A stretch of DNA of 10,566 nucleotides from JBMYYE01 sp049609065 (GCA_049609065.1 JBMYYE010000087.1:1-10566); one strand, 5' to 3'. Positions 1 to 6,603 are shown, counted from the stretch's first letter. The notes: generated from the sequence alone by a model not told the origin. A program made the numbers and translations.

Positions 1-171
1 AAAGTTGTTGAGAACGCATCTTTCATCGATGATCTGGGCGCAGACAGCCTCGACACTGTTGAGCTTGTTATGGCTTTTGAAGAAGAATTCGGTATCGAAA
101 TTCCTGATGATGCAGCTGAAACAATCCAAACATTCGGCGATGCAACTAAATTTATCACTGAAGCTTCCTAA
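1..171 (+). CDS. acpP: Acyl carrier protein, C-terminal part (5' end outside window)
   Basis: Acyl carrier protein carries growing acyl chains on a 4'-phosphopantetheine arm during cytosolic fatty acid synthesis. Reading frame 1 is open from the first base to TAA at 169-171 and gives the last 56 residues. They include the family hallmark GADSLDTVEL, whose Ser (bases 46-48) is the phosphopantetheine attachment site. The acidic helix that follows (AFEEEFGIEIPDD) and the ending TFGDATKFITEAS are typical of bacterial AcpP (about 77 residues in full), so roughly 20 N-terminal residues are missing only because the window begins here. fabF, whose product uses acyl-ACP, is the next gene. An intrinsic terminator lies between them. 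The identification is secure. Confidence 0.96.
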   Translation, partial: KVVENASFIDDLGADSLDTVELVMAFEEEFGIEIPDDAAETIQTFGDATKFITEAS

Positions 172-194
172 GTTTCGTGACATTGTTATGAATT

Positions 195-219
195 CGGCGC
201 CCTTTGTGGCGCCGTTTTT
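195..219 (+). terminator. Intrinsic terminator after acpP
   Basis: A perfect 7-bp GC-rich stem, CGGCGCC (195-201) and GGCGCCG (208-214), closes a 6-base loop and is followed directly by T5 (215-219) and a further TTTT at 221-224. It lies 24 bases after the acpP stop. It would end the abundant acpP message and leave fabF needing its own promoter or readthrough. Confidence 0.85.
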
Positions 220-310
220 CGTTTTGGATGGAAAATTTCCGCCCATCGCTCTTGCCCTGATTGGGGGAGGCGCGGTATCTATCGGGCAGGTTAATTAAAA
301 GGGGGCTGAT

Positions 311-1573
311 ATGCGCCGAGTAGTAGTCACAGGTCTTGGAATGGTTACGCCTTTGGGCGATGGGGTTGATGTCACATGGGATCGCCTTATTGCGGGGGAA
401 TCGGGTGCAGGTCCGATCACGCGCTTTGATGCGGAACGTGTTGCCACCAAATATGCGTGCGAAATTCCAGTCGGGGATGGCACGAATGGTACATTTAACC
501 CTGATACCTATATGGAACCCAAAGAACGCCGTAAGGTTGATGACTTCATCCTTTACGGGCTTGCTGCCGCAGAACAGGCCGTGACCGATGCCAATTGGAA
601 ACCAACCGATGAGAAGGACCTCCTTCGTACGGGGGTTATGCTCGGATCTGGGATTGGTGGGTTGTCCTCAATTGCCGATACGGCGGTTTTGCTCAATGAA
701 AAGGGCCCACGCCGTGTGTCCCCATTTTTCATTCCAGGCTCCTTGATCAATCTGATCTCTGGCCAAGTTTCTATTAAATATGGCTTTAAAGGCCCAAACC
801 ATGCGGTTGTAACCGCCTGTTCTACGGGCGCGCATGCCATTGGCGATGCGGCGCGTTTGATCCAGTGGGGCGATGCGGATGTGATGATTGCAGGCGGCGC
901 CGAAAGCCCGATTTGCGAATTGGGCATCGCGGGCTTTAACGCCTGTAAAGCACTTTCTACCAAGCGCGGGGATGATCCCAAGGCGGCCTCTCGTCCTTAT
1001 GATGAGGACCGTGATGGCTTTGTTATGGGCGAAGGCGCAGGTGTGCTTGTGCTCGAAGAATATGAACATGCCAAAGCGCGTGGTGCAAAAATCTATGCCG
1101 AAGTCCTCGGTTATGGGCTCTCTGGGGATGCGTATCACATCACGGCGCCCGCGTCTGATGGGGATGGTGGGTTTCGTTCAATGTCCGCAGCTCTTGATCG
1201 CGCAGGCATTACAGCGGCTGATATCGATTATATCAACGCCCATGGCACATCAACCATGGCGGATACGATTGAACTTGGCGCCGTGGAACGCATGATGGGG
1301 GATGCCGCATCGGGCGCAACCATGTCGTCTACGAAATCTTCAATCGGGCACCTTTTGGGCGCAGCAGGGGCCGTGGAAGGTATCTTCTGCGTGCTTGCGA
1401 TCCGTGATCAAATCGCACCTCCCACATTGAACCTTGAAACCCCTGCAGTTGAGAGCAAACTCGACCTTGCGCCAAATAAAGCGGTGAAACGTGAGATCAA
1501 TATCGCGCTTTCCAATAGCTTTGGCTTTGGTGGCACCAACGCGTCGCTCGTGCTTGGGAAGGTACAAGACTAA
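311..1573 (+). CDS. fabF: Beta-ketoacyl-ACP synthase II
   Basis: KAS II catalyses decarboxylative Claisen condensation of malonyl-ACP with acyl-ACP in fatty acid elongation. The 420-residue product matches the usual length (E. coli about 413). It starts with the typical RRVVVTGLGMVTPLG. The catalytic triad is visible: nucleophile Cys170 in VTACSTGAHAIGDA, His311 in INAHGTSTMADT and His347 in SSIGHLLGAAGAVEG, with conserved Lys342 just before. The C-terminal glycine-rich SNSFGFGGTNASLV motif is intact. The start ATG has a strong AAGGGGG ribosome site 5-6 bases upstream. It follows acpP, as in many proteobacteria. Its TAA stop overlaps the mltG ATG (TAATG), implying co-transcription and translational coupling. 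No abnormality is seen. Confidence 0.97.
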   Translation: MRRVVVTGLGMVTPLGDGVDVTWDRLIAGESGAGPITRFDAERVATKYACEIPVGDGTNGTFNPDTYMEPKERRKVDDFILYGLAAAEQAVTDANWKPTDEKDLLRTGVMLGSGIGGLSSIADTAVLLNEKGPRRVSPFFIPGSLINLISGQVSIKYGFKGPNHAVVTACSTGAHAIGDAARLIQWGDADVMIAGGAESPICELGIAGFNACKALSTKRGDDPKAASRPYDEDRDGFVMGEGAGVLVLEEYEHAKARGAKIYAEVLGYGLSGDAYHITAPASDGDGGFRSMSAALDRAGITAADIDYINAHGTSTMADTIELGAVERMMGDAASGATMSSTKSSIGHLLGAAGAVEGIFCVLAIRDQIAPPTLNLETPAVESKLDLAPNKAVKREINIALSNSFGFGGTNASLVLGKVQD

Positions 1574-2730
1574 TGTGGAAACATATCGCCTCAACCGGGC
1601 TAACATTGTTGTTTTTGGCCCTTGTTGGGGCGAGTGTGGTGATCCTTTGGGGGAAATCCCAATATCAGGCTGAAGGACCTCTTGAGGCGACGTTGTGCTA
1701 CCGTGTGGACGCAGGGAGCACGATGCGCAAAACATCAAAGGGGCTCGAAGATAAAGGCGCAATCCGCAACGGCACTGTGTTTCGCCTTGGGGCGGAATAC
1801 GCGGATAAATCATCTAAGCTGAAGGCTGGGAGCTACCTAATCCCGGCGCATGCAACCATGGCGGAGATCACCGATATCGTGACCCGCGGTGGTGCATCCA
1901 GTTGTGGATCTGAAATTCAGTACCGCATCGGTGTGACCCGTGCCGTTATGCAATTGCGTGAATTTGACAATGAGACAGGCGGGCTCACCACATCAGAGAG
2001 CTTCAATCCCATTGACGAAGAGACCCCGCAGGCGCTCACCAAAGCCCTAAGCGCATCTGATATGCGGTATCGCATCACCGTTGCTGAAGGGGCCACGGTG
2101 TGGCAAATCGTGAATGCGCTCAAATCAGCGTCTTTCATCAAAGGCGAACTCACCGAATTACCCAAAGAGGGCACGCTTGCCCCATGGGACTATGAGGTGA
2201 AATCAGGCGATACCATCGCGGCACTTGTGGACCGCATGGCAAAGCGGCAAACAGACACATTAGATGCGCTTTGGGAAACGCGCGCTGAAGGCCTTCCGGT
2301 GAAAACCAAAGAAGAGGCGCTTATCTTGGCCTCGATCGTGGAAAAAGAAACTGGTGTGGCCGAGGAACGTCCGCTTGTGGCTTCGGTGTTTACCAATCGG
2401 TTGAACCGTGGCATCAAATTGCAAACGGACCCAACGGTGATCTATGGCGTGACCAAAGGTCAGGGCACATTGGGCCGTGGCATTCGTCGGTCTGAGCTTC
2501 GCAAGAAGACGCCGTGGAACACCTATGTGATCGATGGTTTGCCGGTGACACCCATTGCGAATCCCGGGAAAAAGGCCATCGAAGCGGCGCTTAATCCTGC
2601 AACGTCCAACTTCATTTTCTTTGTTGCGGACGGTACGGGCGGTCATGCTTTTGCTGAAACATTAAATGAGCATAATCAAAATGTTACGAAATGGCGCGCC
2701 ATTGAAAAAGAGAAAAATAAGGCGGAATAA
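1573..2730 (+). CDS. mltG: Endolytic murein transglycosylase MltG (YceG family)
   Basis: MltG is an inner-membrane endolytic transglycosylase thought to cleave nascent glycan strands and act as a terminase of peptidoglycan polymerisation. The 385-residue product has a short cytoplasmic start and one transmembrane segment (about residues 5-27, rich in Leu/Ala/Val), then a periplasmic region. The YceG signature starts near residue 160 (EGATVWQIVNAL). The catalytic motif is LASIVEKETGVAEER, with Glu257 as the expected catalytic acid and Glu259 two residues on; LQTDPTVIYG and the PIANPGKKAIEAALNP region follow. It is slightly longer than E. coli MltG (about 340 residues), with extra sequence in the first 150 residues. 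The ATG overlaps the fabF stop by one base. A promoter and terminator follow before the phage-like genes. Confidence 0.94.
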   Translation: MWKHIASTGLTLLFLALVGASVVILWGKSQYQAEGPLEATLCYRVDAGSTMRKTSKGLEDKGAIRNGTVFRLGAEYADKSSKLKAGSYLIPAHATMAEITDIVTRGGASSCGSEIQYRIGVTRAVMQLREFDNETGGLTTSESFNPIDEETPQALTKALSASDMRYRITVAEGATVWQIVNALKSASFIKGELTELPKEGTLAPWDYEVKSGDTIAALVDRMAKRQTDTLDALWETRAEGLPVKTKEEALILASIVEKETGVAEERPLVASVFTNRLNRGIKLQTDPTVIYGVTKGQGTLGRGIRRSELRKKTPWNTYVIDGLPVTPIANPGKKAIEAALNPATSNFIFFVADGTGGHAFAETLNEHNQNVTKWRAIEKEKNKAE

Positions 2731-2751
2731 AAGTGCCGTTTTGTGAAATGC

Positions 2752-2790
2752 CTTGACAAACCGAACGGTGTTTGGTACAAATATGTCAAG
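2752..2790. repeat. 7-bp inverted repeat CTTGACA / TGTCAAG around the promoter
   Basis: CTTGACA (2752-2758) and its exact reverse complement TGTCAAG (2784-2790) are separated by 25 bases. The left arm contains the -35 box and the right arm lies at the predicted transcription start. Inside is a weaker dyad, CCGAAC (2761-2766) and GTTTGG (2770-2775). Such an arrangement could bind a dimeric regulator, but no known operator is recognised and it could be chance. Confidence 0.35.
2753..2781 (+). promoter_or_regulatory. Sigma70-like promoter before the GTA cluster
   Basis: A perfect -35 TTGACA (2753-2758), a 17-base spacer and TACAAA (2776-2781, 4 of 6 matches to TATAAT) form a good housekeeping-type promoter in the gap between mltG and gp1. 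Transcription would start near 2788, only about 50 bases before the end of a strong terminator. RcGTA expression is known to depend on the activator GafA at the promoter before gp1, so this may be the equivalent promoter. That link is inferred from position only. Confidence 0.55.
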
Positions 2791-2805
2791 CTAGAAGTAG
2801 TGGAT

Positions 2806-2839
2806 AAGCGACGTTGATGAAAATCACCGTCGCTTTTTT
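2806..2839 (+). terminator. Intrinsic terminator / attenuator before gp1
   Basis: GCGACG (2808-2813) pairs with CGTCGC (2828-2833). After one T/C mismatch, TGAT (2815-2818) pairs with ATCA (2823-2826) around a GAAA tetraloop. T6 (2834-2839) follows, and AA at 2806-2807 can extend the stem into the T tract. It can end mltG transcription. It also lies about 50 bases downstream of the promoter at 2753-2781, so it may attenuate transcription into the GTA genes. Confidence 0.8.
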
Positions 2840-2885
2840 ATTGCGCTCGTGTCGGTCAGCACGAGAGAGGCGAGCACCTATATGA
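2817..2885 (+). CDS. Possible 22-codon leader ORF overlapping the gp1 start
   Basis: An ATG inside the terminator hairpin opens a 22-residue frame beginning MKITVAFLLRSC and ending in a basic RERRAPI segment. Its TGA (2883-2885) overlaps the gp1 ATG (2882) in an ATGA arrangement, the same junction type used by several genes in this cluster. No clear ribosome site precedes it (only a GGATAAG about 8 bases upstream, partly within the hairpin). It may be a coupling leader peptide or a chance frame. No homology is recognised. Confidence 0.25.
   Translation: MKITVAFLLRSCRSARERRAPI
2864..2870 (+). promoter_or_regulatory. Ribosome binding site that favours the gp1 ATG start
   Basis: AGAGAGG lies 11 bases before ATG 2882. 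The spacing is longer than ideal. The competing in-frame GTG at 2849 has only the terminator T tract and no purine-rich sequence upstream. Confidence 0.45.
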
Positions 2886-3223
2886 ATGTCATAAATTCGG
2901 ATTTCACCGAACGATCTTCTTCCCATGCCTTAGACATCGCAGAAGCACATTTTATGCGCTGTCTGGAGGCCGTTAACCAAACTATTTTCGCCGCAGATGA
3001 CGGCGATCCCACAGCGGCAAAGAAAGCCGCTGAGGCCGCACGCGATCTAAAGCGCGCGACCCAAACCATCTTTGATGAAAGGCAAAAAGTTGAAGCAATC
3101 AGAAAGAAAGAGGCCGGCATCGCCAATGGCTATGCCATTGACTTCGACGCCGCACGATCTGAAATCGGGCGCCGCCTTGCTTGCCTCACAGCCGATCGAA
3201 CAGCAAGAGAAATTCCTAAATGA
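2882..3223 (+). CDS. GTA gp1-like small terminase subunit
   Basis: This 113-residue protein sits exactly where RcGTA gp1 (rcc01682, reported as the small terminase) lies, directly before the large terminase. Small terminases bind DNA as ring oligomers and stimulate the packaging motor; in GTAs the specificity is low, so host DNA is packaged. The sequence is mostly helical: a long charged helix (about residues 45-85, rich in Ala, Lys, Glu and Arg) could form a coiled coil, as in other small terminases. No diagnostic catalytic motif is expected. ATG 2882 is chosen over GTG 2849, which would add 11 residues and has no ribosome site. The 3' end overlaps the large terminase gene by 98 bases if that starts at 3126. 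The call rests mainly on position and size. Confidence 0.65.
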   Translation: MNVINSDFTERSSSHALDIAEAHFMRCLEAVNQTIFAADDGDPTAAKKAAEAARDLKRATQTIFDERQKVEAIRKKEAGIANGYAIDFDAARSEIGRRLACLTADRTAREIPK

Positions 3224-4499
3224 TCTCTCTGAGAACGCCATCATGGCTTTGCCCTATCTTTTTGATTTTTGGGCCTTTGACCATCAACGTCCCCCTGAAG
3301 GGGATTGGCGATCTTGGGTGATTATGGGGGGGCGCGGTGCGGGCAAAACCCGTGCAGGGGCCGAATGGGTCCGTTCCATGGTTGAAGGCGCGCGTCCCCT
3401 CGAAGTGGGACGGGCCAAACGTATGGCGCTTGTTGGGGAAACCGTGGATCAAGTGCGCGAAGTCATGATCTTTGGCGAAAGCGGGATTTTGGCATCATCG
3501 CCACCGGATCGTCGCCCTGAATGGCAAGCAACGCGCAAACGGCTTTTATGGCCCAATGGCGCTATTGCGCAGGTGTTTTCCGCTCATGATCCAGAGAGCC
3601 TGCGCGGCCCGCAGTTTGACGCGGCTTGGCTTGATGAATTGGCAAAATGGAAAAAGGCCGAAGAAACGTGGGATATGCTGCAATTTGCATTGCAGCTCGG
3701 GGATTACCCGCAACAATGTATCACCACGACGCCCAAAAACATTCCGTTGCTGAAAACGATTTTGCAAAATGACAGCACGGTCATCACCACCGCCCCAACG
3801 GAGGCCAATAGCGCCTATCTTGCCAAAGGATTTTTGGATGAAGTGCGCGCCAGATATGCAGGCACGCGGCTTGGACGCCAAGAACTTGATGGGGTGCTTT
3901 TGGATGATATGGATGGCGCGCTTTGGACGGCGCAAATGATCGATGCCTGCAAAGGGGAAATCCCTGACAAACTTGATCGTATTGTCGTTGCCGTCGATCC
4001 CCCTGTCACGGGGACAAAAAATTCCGATGAATGCGGGATTGTGGTGGTTGGTGCGACCTATGATGGTGATCCAACCGCTTGGAAAGGCTATGTTTTAGCG
4101 GATTATTCCATTCGCGGAAAACCATCTGAATGGGCGCGCGCATCGGTGAATGCTTACCATGAATTTGGTGCGGACCGCGTGATTGCAGAGGTCAATCAAG
4201 GCGGGGACCTTGTGGAGGATATGATCCGCCAACAAGATCCGCTCATTTCGTATCAGGCCGTTCGGGCGCGCCACGGAAAAACCGCCCGTGCGGAGCCCGT
4301 GGCCGCGCTCTATGAACAAGGGCGCATCACGCATGGGGCGCAGCTCTCAGCGCTTGAGGATCAGATGGCACAGATGACCACACGTGGGTTTATGGGCCGT
4401 TCGAGCCCTGATCGGGTGGATGCGCTCGTTTGGGGGCTCCAAGAATTGCTGATTGCACCTGTGGCGCGCTGGCGAAAACCACAAGTTCGCACATTATAA
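3126..4499 (+). CDS. GTA large terminase subunit (packaging ATPase/nuclease)
   Basis: This is the DNA packaging motor: an N-terminal ATPase translocates DNA through the portal and a C-terminal RNase H-like nuclease cuts it when the head is full. From ATG 3126 it has 457 residues. Visible motifs are Walker A GGRGAGKT (residues 68-75), Walker B AAWLDE with Asp170 and Glu171, the coupling-motif candidate TTTPKN, and nuclease acidic residues Asp291 (VAVDPPVTG), Glu355 (IAEVNQGGD) and Asp432 (SPDRVDALVWGL). All are intact, so the enzyme should work. The frame opens upstream to ATG 3072. I prefer 3126, with AGAGG 12 bases upstream; TTG 3177 would give a start closer to typical GTA homologues and less overlap with gp1. 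It corresponds to RcGTA gp2 (rcc01683). A terminator follows the stop. Confidence 0.93.
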   Translation: MAMPLTSTPHDLKSGAALLASQPIEQQEKFLNDLSENAIMALPYLFDFWAFDHQRPPEGDWRSWVIMGGRGAGKTRAGAEWVRSMVEGARPLEVGRAKRMALVGETVDQVREVMIFGESGILASSPPDRRPEWQATRKRLLWPNGAIAQVFSAHDPESLRGPQFDAAWLDELAKWKKAEETWDMLQFALQLGDYPQQCITTTPKNIPLLKTILQNDSTVITTAPTEANSAYLAKGFLDEVRARYAGTRLGRQELDGVLLDDMDGALWTAQMIDACKGEIPDKLDRIVVAVDPPVTGTKNSDECGIVVVGATYDGDPTAWKGYVLADYSIRGKPSEWARASVNAYHEFGADRVIAEVNQGGDLVEDMIRQQDPLISYQAVRARHGKTARAEPVAALYEQGRITHGAQLSALEDQMAQMTTRGFMGRSSPDRVDALVWGLQELLIAPVARWRKPQVRTL

Positions 4500-4520
4500 G
4501 ACAAAAAACATCTCACAATC

Positions 4521-4543
4521 AGGCGCTTCGGGCGCCTTTTTTT
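4521..4543 (+). terminator. Intrinsic terminator between large terminase and portal genes
   Basis: AGGCGC (4521-4526) and GCGCCT (4532-4537) form a 6-bp stem with a TTCGG loop, followed by T7 (4537-4543, the first T within the stem). An upstream A-rich run (4501-4508, ACAAAAAA) can pair with the T tract, so it may act on both strands. It begins 21 bases after the large terminase stop. No good promoter is seen between it and the portal gene, so transcription of the structural genes would need partial readthrough or antitermination. Confidence 0.75.
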
Positions 4544-4580
4544 GTGCCCAACCGATGAATAACAAAAGGAGAATAACCTT

Positions 4581-5759
4581 ATGGCATTTGACTTCCTGCG
4601 CCGTAAAGAAACGAAAGCGCCTGAGGCGAAGGCGTCTGCTGCCGGTCGTGTTGTGGCCTATCATGGTGGCGGCCGTGCAATTTGGAGCAGCCGCGATACG
4701 GTGTCTCTTACGAAAAATGGTTTTGCGGCGAATCCTGTTGGCTTTCGCGCCGTGAAACTGATCGCGGAGGCGGCGTCCGCGCTGCCTTTGGTGGTGCAAG
4801 ATACGGAGCGGCGCTATGATGTGCATCCGGTTTTGGATCTGATGGCGCGGCCCAATTTGGCGCAAGGGCGCGCGGAATTATTTGAGGCGCTCTATGGCCA
4901 GATTTTGCTCTCTGGTGATGGCTATCTGGAGGCCGTGGGCGGTGCTGGTTTACCAACGGAGCTACATGTTTTGCGCTCTGAGCGGATGTCCGTTGTGCCT
5001 GGTGGGGATGGCTGGCCGGTGGCTTATGACTATGCTGTGGCGGGTCGAAAGCACCGGTTTCAAGTGTCTCATGAGGCCCCTACGATTTGTCACATTAAAA
5101 ATTTCCACCCCCAAGACGATCATTACGGCTTTTCACCGCTCCAAGCGGCGGCAAGCGCGATTGACGTACATAATGCGGCGTCAAAATGGTCCAAAGGATT
5201 GTTGGATAATGCGGCGCGTCCATCTGGGGCCATCGTTTACAGTGGGACAGATGGGCAATCATCACTCTCGACAGATCAATATGATCGGTTGGTGGATGAA
5301 ATGGCGTCCCAGCATCAAGGCGCGGCCAATGCTGGGCGGCCGATGCTGCTTGAGGGGGGATTGGATTGGAAGCCGATGGGCTTTTCCCCGTCTGATATGG
5401 AATTCCAAAAAACCAAAGAGGCAGCGGCGCGTGAAATCGCCGTCGCTTTTGGGGTTCCGCCGATGCTTTTGGGGATTACAGGGGATGCGACCTATGCCAA
5501 TTATCAAGAGGCAAATCGCGCCTTTTACCGTTTGACGGTTCTGCCTTTGGCCACCCGTGTGAGCGCGGCAGTCGCGGATTGGTTGTCGCGTTTTTCAGGA
5601 GAACATGTTGATCTTAAACCTGATTTGGATCAGGTGCCCGCCCTTTCTGTGGAGCGGGATTTACAATGGAAACGTGTGGCGGAGGCTTCCTTCCTATCGG
5701 ATGTTGAAAAGCGAAAAATCCTCGGATTGCCTGCCATATCTGAGGAGGGCGCTCAGTGA
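4581..5759 (+). CDS. Phage portal protein, HK97 family (GTA gp3)
   Basis: The portal is a dodecameric ring at one capsid vertex; DNA enters and leaves through it, and it docks the terminase and later the head-tail adaptor. The 392-residue product matches HK97-type portals. Typical segments are NPVGFRAVKLIAEAASALPL (residues 51-70), VHPVLDLMARPN, the LYGQILLSGDGYLE region, and the C-terminal GVPPMLLG with TYANYQEANRAFYRLTVLPL (about residues 291-320). The start has AAAGGAGA 9 bases upstream. It is RcGTA gp3 (rcc01684) by order and type. The stop codon overlaps the GTG start of the next small gene by 4 bases (GTGA), indicating coupling. Confidence 0.95.
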   Translation: MAFDFLRRKETKAPEAKASAAGRVVAYHGGGRAIWSSRDTVSLTKNGFAANPVGFRAVKLIAEAASALPLVVQDTERRYDVHPVLDLMARPNLAQGRAELFEALYGQILLSGDGYLEAVGGAGLPTELHVLRSERMSVVPGGDGWPVAYDYAVAGRKHRFQVSHEAPTICHIKNFHPQDDHYGFSPLQAAASAIDVHNAASKWSKGLLDNAARPSGAIVYSGTDGQSSLSTDQYDRLVDEMASQHQGAANAGRPMLLEGGLDWKPMGFSPSDMEFQKTKEAAAREIAVAFGVPPMLLGITGDATYANYQEANRAFYRLTVLPLATRVSAAVADWLSRFSGEHVDLKPDLDQVPALSVERDLQWKRVAEASFLSDVEKRKILGLPAISEEGAQ

Positions 5760-5995
5760 CAAAACCCACCTCTGGATCGCGGTTTTTGTATGACAGTTTT
5801 GATGCGGCAAATGCGCGAATTGACGCCAATGAACGCGTTGCGCAACTCAGGTTTGAGGCGCTTGACGATCGATTGGGGCGGATTGAGTTGATGATTGAAC
5901 GTCTTGAAAAACGGCTTTGGCTGACGGTTTACGGTGTTGTGGCCGTGATCCTTGCGCAAGGCGTAAGTTCGATAATTGAAACCATCCCGAAGTAA
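5756..5995 (+). CDS. Small coiled-coil protein with C-terminal membrane segment
   Basis: A 79-residue protein of unknown function lies between portal and protease, the position of the small hypothetical gene rcc01685 in RcGTA. It starts with GTG in a 4-base overlap with the portal stop, and its own stop overlaps the protease ribosome site, so it is embedded in the operon and likely translated. Residues about 12-52 are rich in Glu, Arg, Asp and Leu with heptad-like spacing (NERVAQLRFEALDDRLGRIE), suggesting a coiled coil. Residues about 54-74 form one hydrophobic segment (LWLTVYGVVAVILAQGVSSI). This layout resembles XhlA-type small membrane proteins of phage lysis regions, but that is only an architectural resemblance. 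It could instead anchor head assembly to the membrane. No catalytic motif is seen. Confidence 0.8.
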   Translation: MTKPTSGSRFLYDSFDAANARIDANERVAQLRFEALDDRLGRIELMIERLEKRLWLTVYGVVAVILAQGVSSIIETIPK

Positions 5996-6004
5996 GGAAA
6001 ATAA

Positions 6005-6562
6005 ATGAATATGAATGAGTTAGAGCACAAATTCTGTCGCTTGGGCGATGCGGTTCAAGTGAAGGATGGCCATATGATTGAAGGCTATGCATCCTATTTT
6101 GGCCAATGTGACCAAGGTGGCGATGTGGTGGCCAAAGGGGCCTATGGTGGATCACTTCAGCATCTTAAATCCAACGACCGCGCCGTAAAAATGTTGTGGC
6201 AGCATGACCCATCCCAACCCATAGGTGTTTGGGATGAGGTCCGCGAAGATGAAAAGGGCCTTTATGTCAAAGGCCGCATTTTAGCGGATGTTGAAAAGGG
6301 CCGCGAAGCAATTGCCTTGATCGAAGCAGGCGCCATTGATGGGCTGTCCATCGGGTACCGCACGAAAAAGGCGACCAAGAACCAAAAAGGCCAGCGGGTC
6401 TTAACTGAATTAGAGCTTTGGGAAGTGTCCTTGGTGACCTTTCCGATGCTTCCAGATGCACGCGTGGGCGCGAAGGCTGAGAGCCTGAACGACATGCGTG
6501 ACATAGCAGGGGCTATCGATGCGGCCCGTGCGTTGATGGCGCAACGGCGACGGGACCTCTGA
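6005..6562 (+). CDS. Prohead protease, HK97 family (GTA gp4)
   Basis: This serine protease (Pfam HK97 protease type, MEROPS U35) cleaves the capsid N-terminal scaffold and itself inside the prohead. The 185-residue product shows the family core. It contains EGYASYFGQCDQGGDVV, catalytic His67 in MLWQHDPSQPIG, nucleophile Ser115 in AIDGLSIGYR, and the conserved LWEVSLVTFPMLPDARV with Glu140. The start ATG at 6005 has AAGGA 6 bases upstream; a second in-frame ATG at 6011 is further than ideal from it. It lies directly before the major capsid gene, its substrate. It corresponds to RcGTA gp4 (rcc01686). Both active-site residues are kept, so it is predicted to be functional. Confidence 0.94.
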   Translation: MNMNELEHKFCRLGDAVQVKDGHMIEGYASYFGQCDQGGDVVAKGAYGGSLQHLKSNDRAVKMLWQHDPSQPIGVWDEVREDEKGLYVKGRILADVEKGREAIALIEAGAIDGLSIGYRTKKATKNQKGQRVLTELELWEVSLVTFPMLPDARVGAKAESLNDMRDIAGAIDAARALMAQRRRDL

Positions 6563-6603
6563 GCCAGCGTTTTAACCTCACCAACCTTCCATAAGGATTA
6601 CAG

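Noticed and set aside
252..281. Possible fabF promoter TTGCCC-N18-TATCTA
   Set aside because: Only 4 of 6 and 3 of 6 matches with an 18-base spacer; a promoter is expected between the acpP terminator and fabF, but this one is too weak to call.
291..298. TTAATTAA considered as a CtrA site (TTAA-N7-TTAA)
   Set aside because: The two TTAA halves are adjacent with no 7-base spacing, and it lies right at the fabF ribosome site. No proper CtrA motif was found before gp1 either.
553..981. Minus-strand open frame of 142 codons opposite fabF
   Set aside because: Fully antisense to a well-supported gene, with no recognisable domain and no ribosome site; a codon-bias shadow.
2849..2881. GTG 2849 as the gp1 start
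   Set aside because: Preceded by the terminator T tract with no ribosome site; ATG 2882 has AGAGAGG upstream and forms the ATGA junction.
4882..5535. Plus-strand 217-codon frame inside the portal gene
   Set aside because: Out of frame with the clear portal sequence; Arg/Trp/Met-rich composition and no independent ribosome site.
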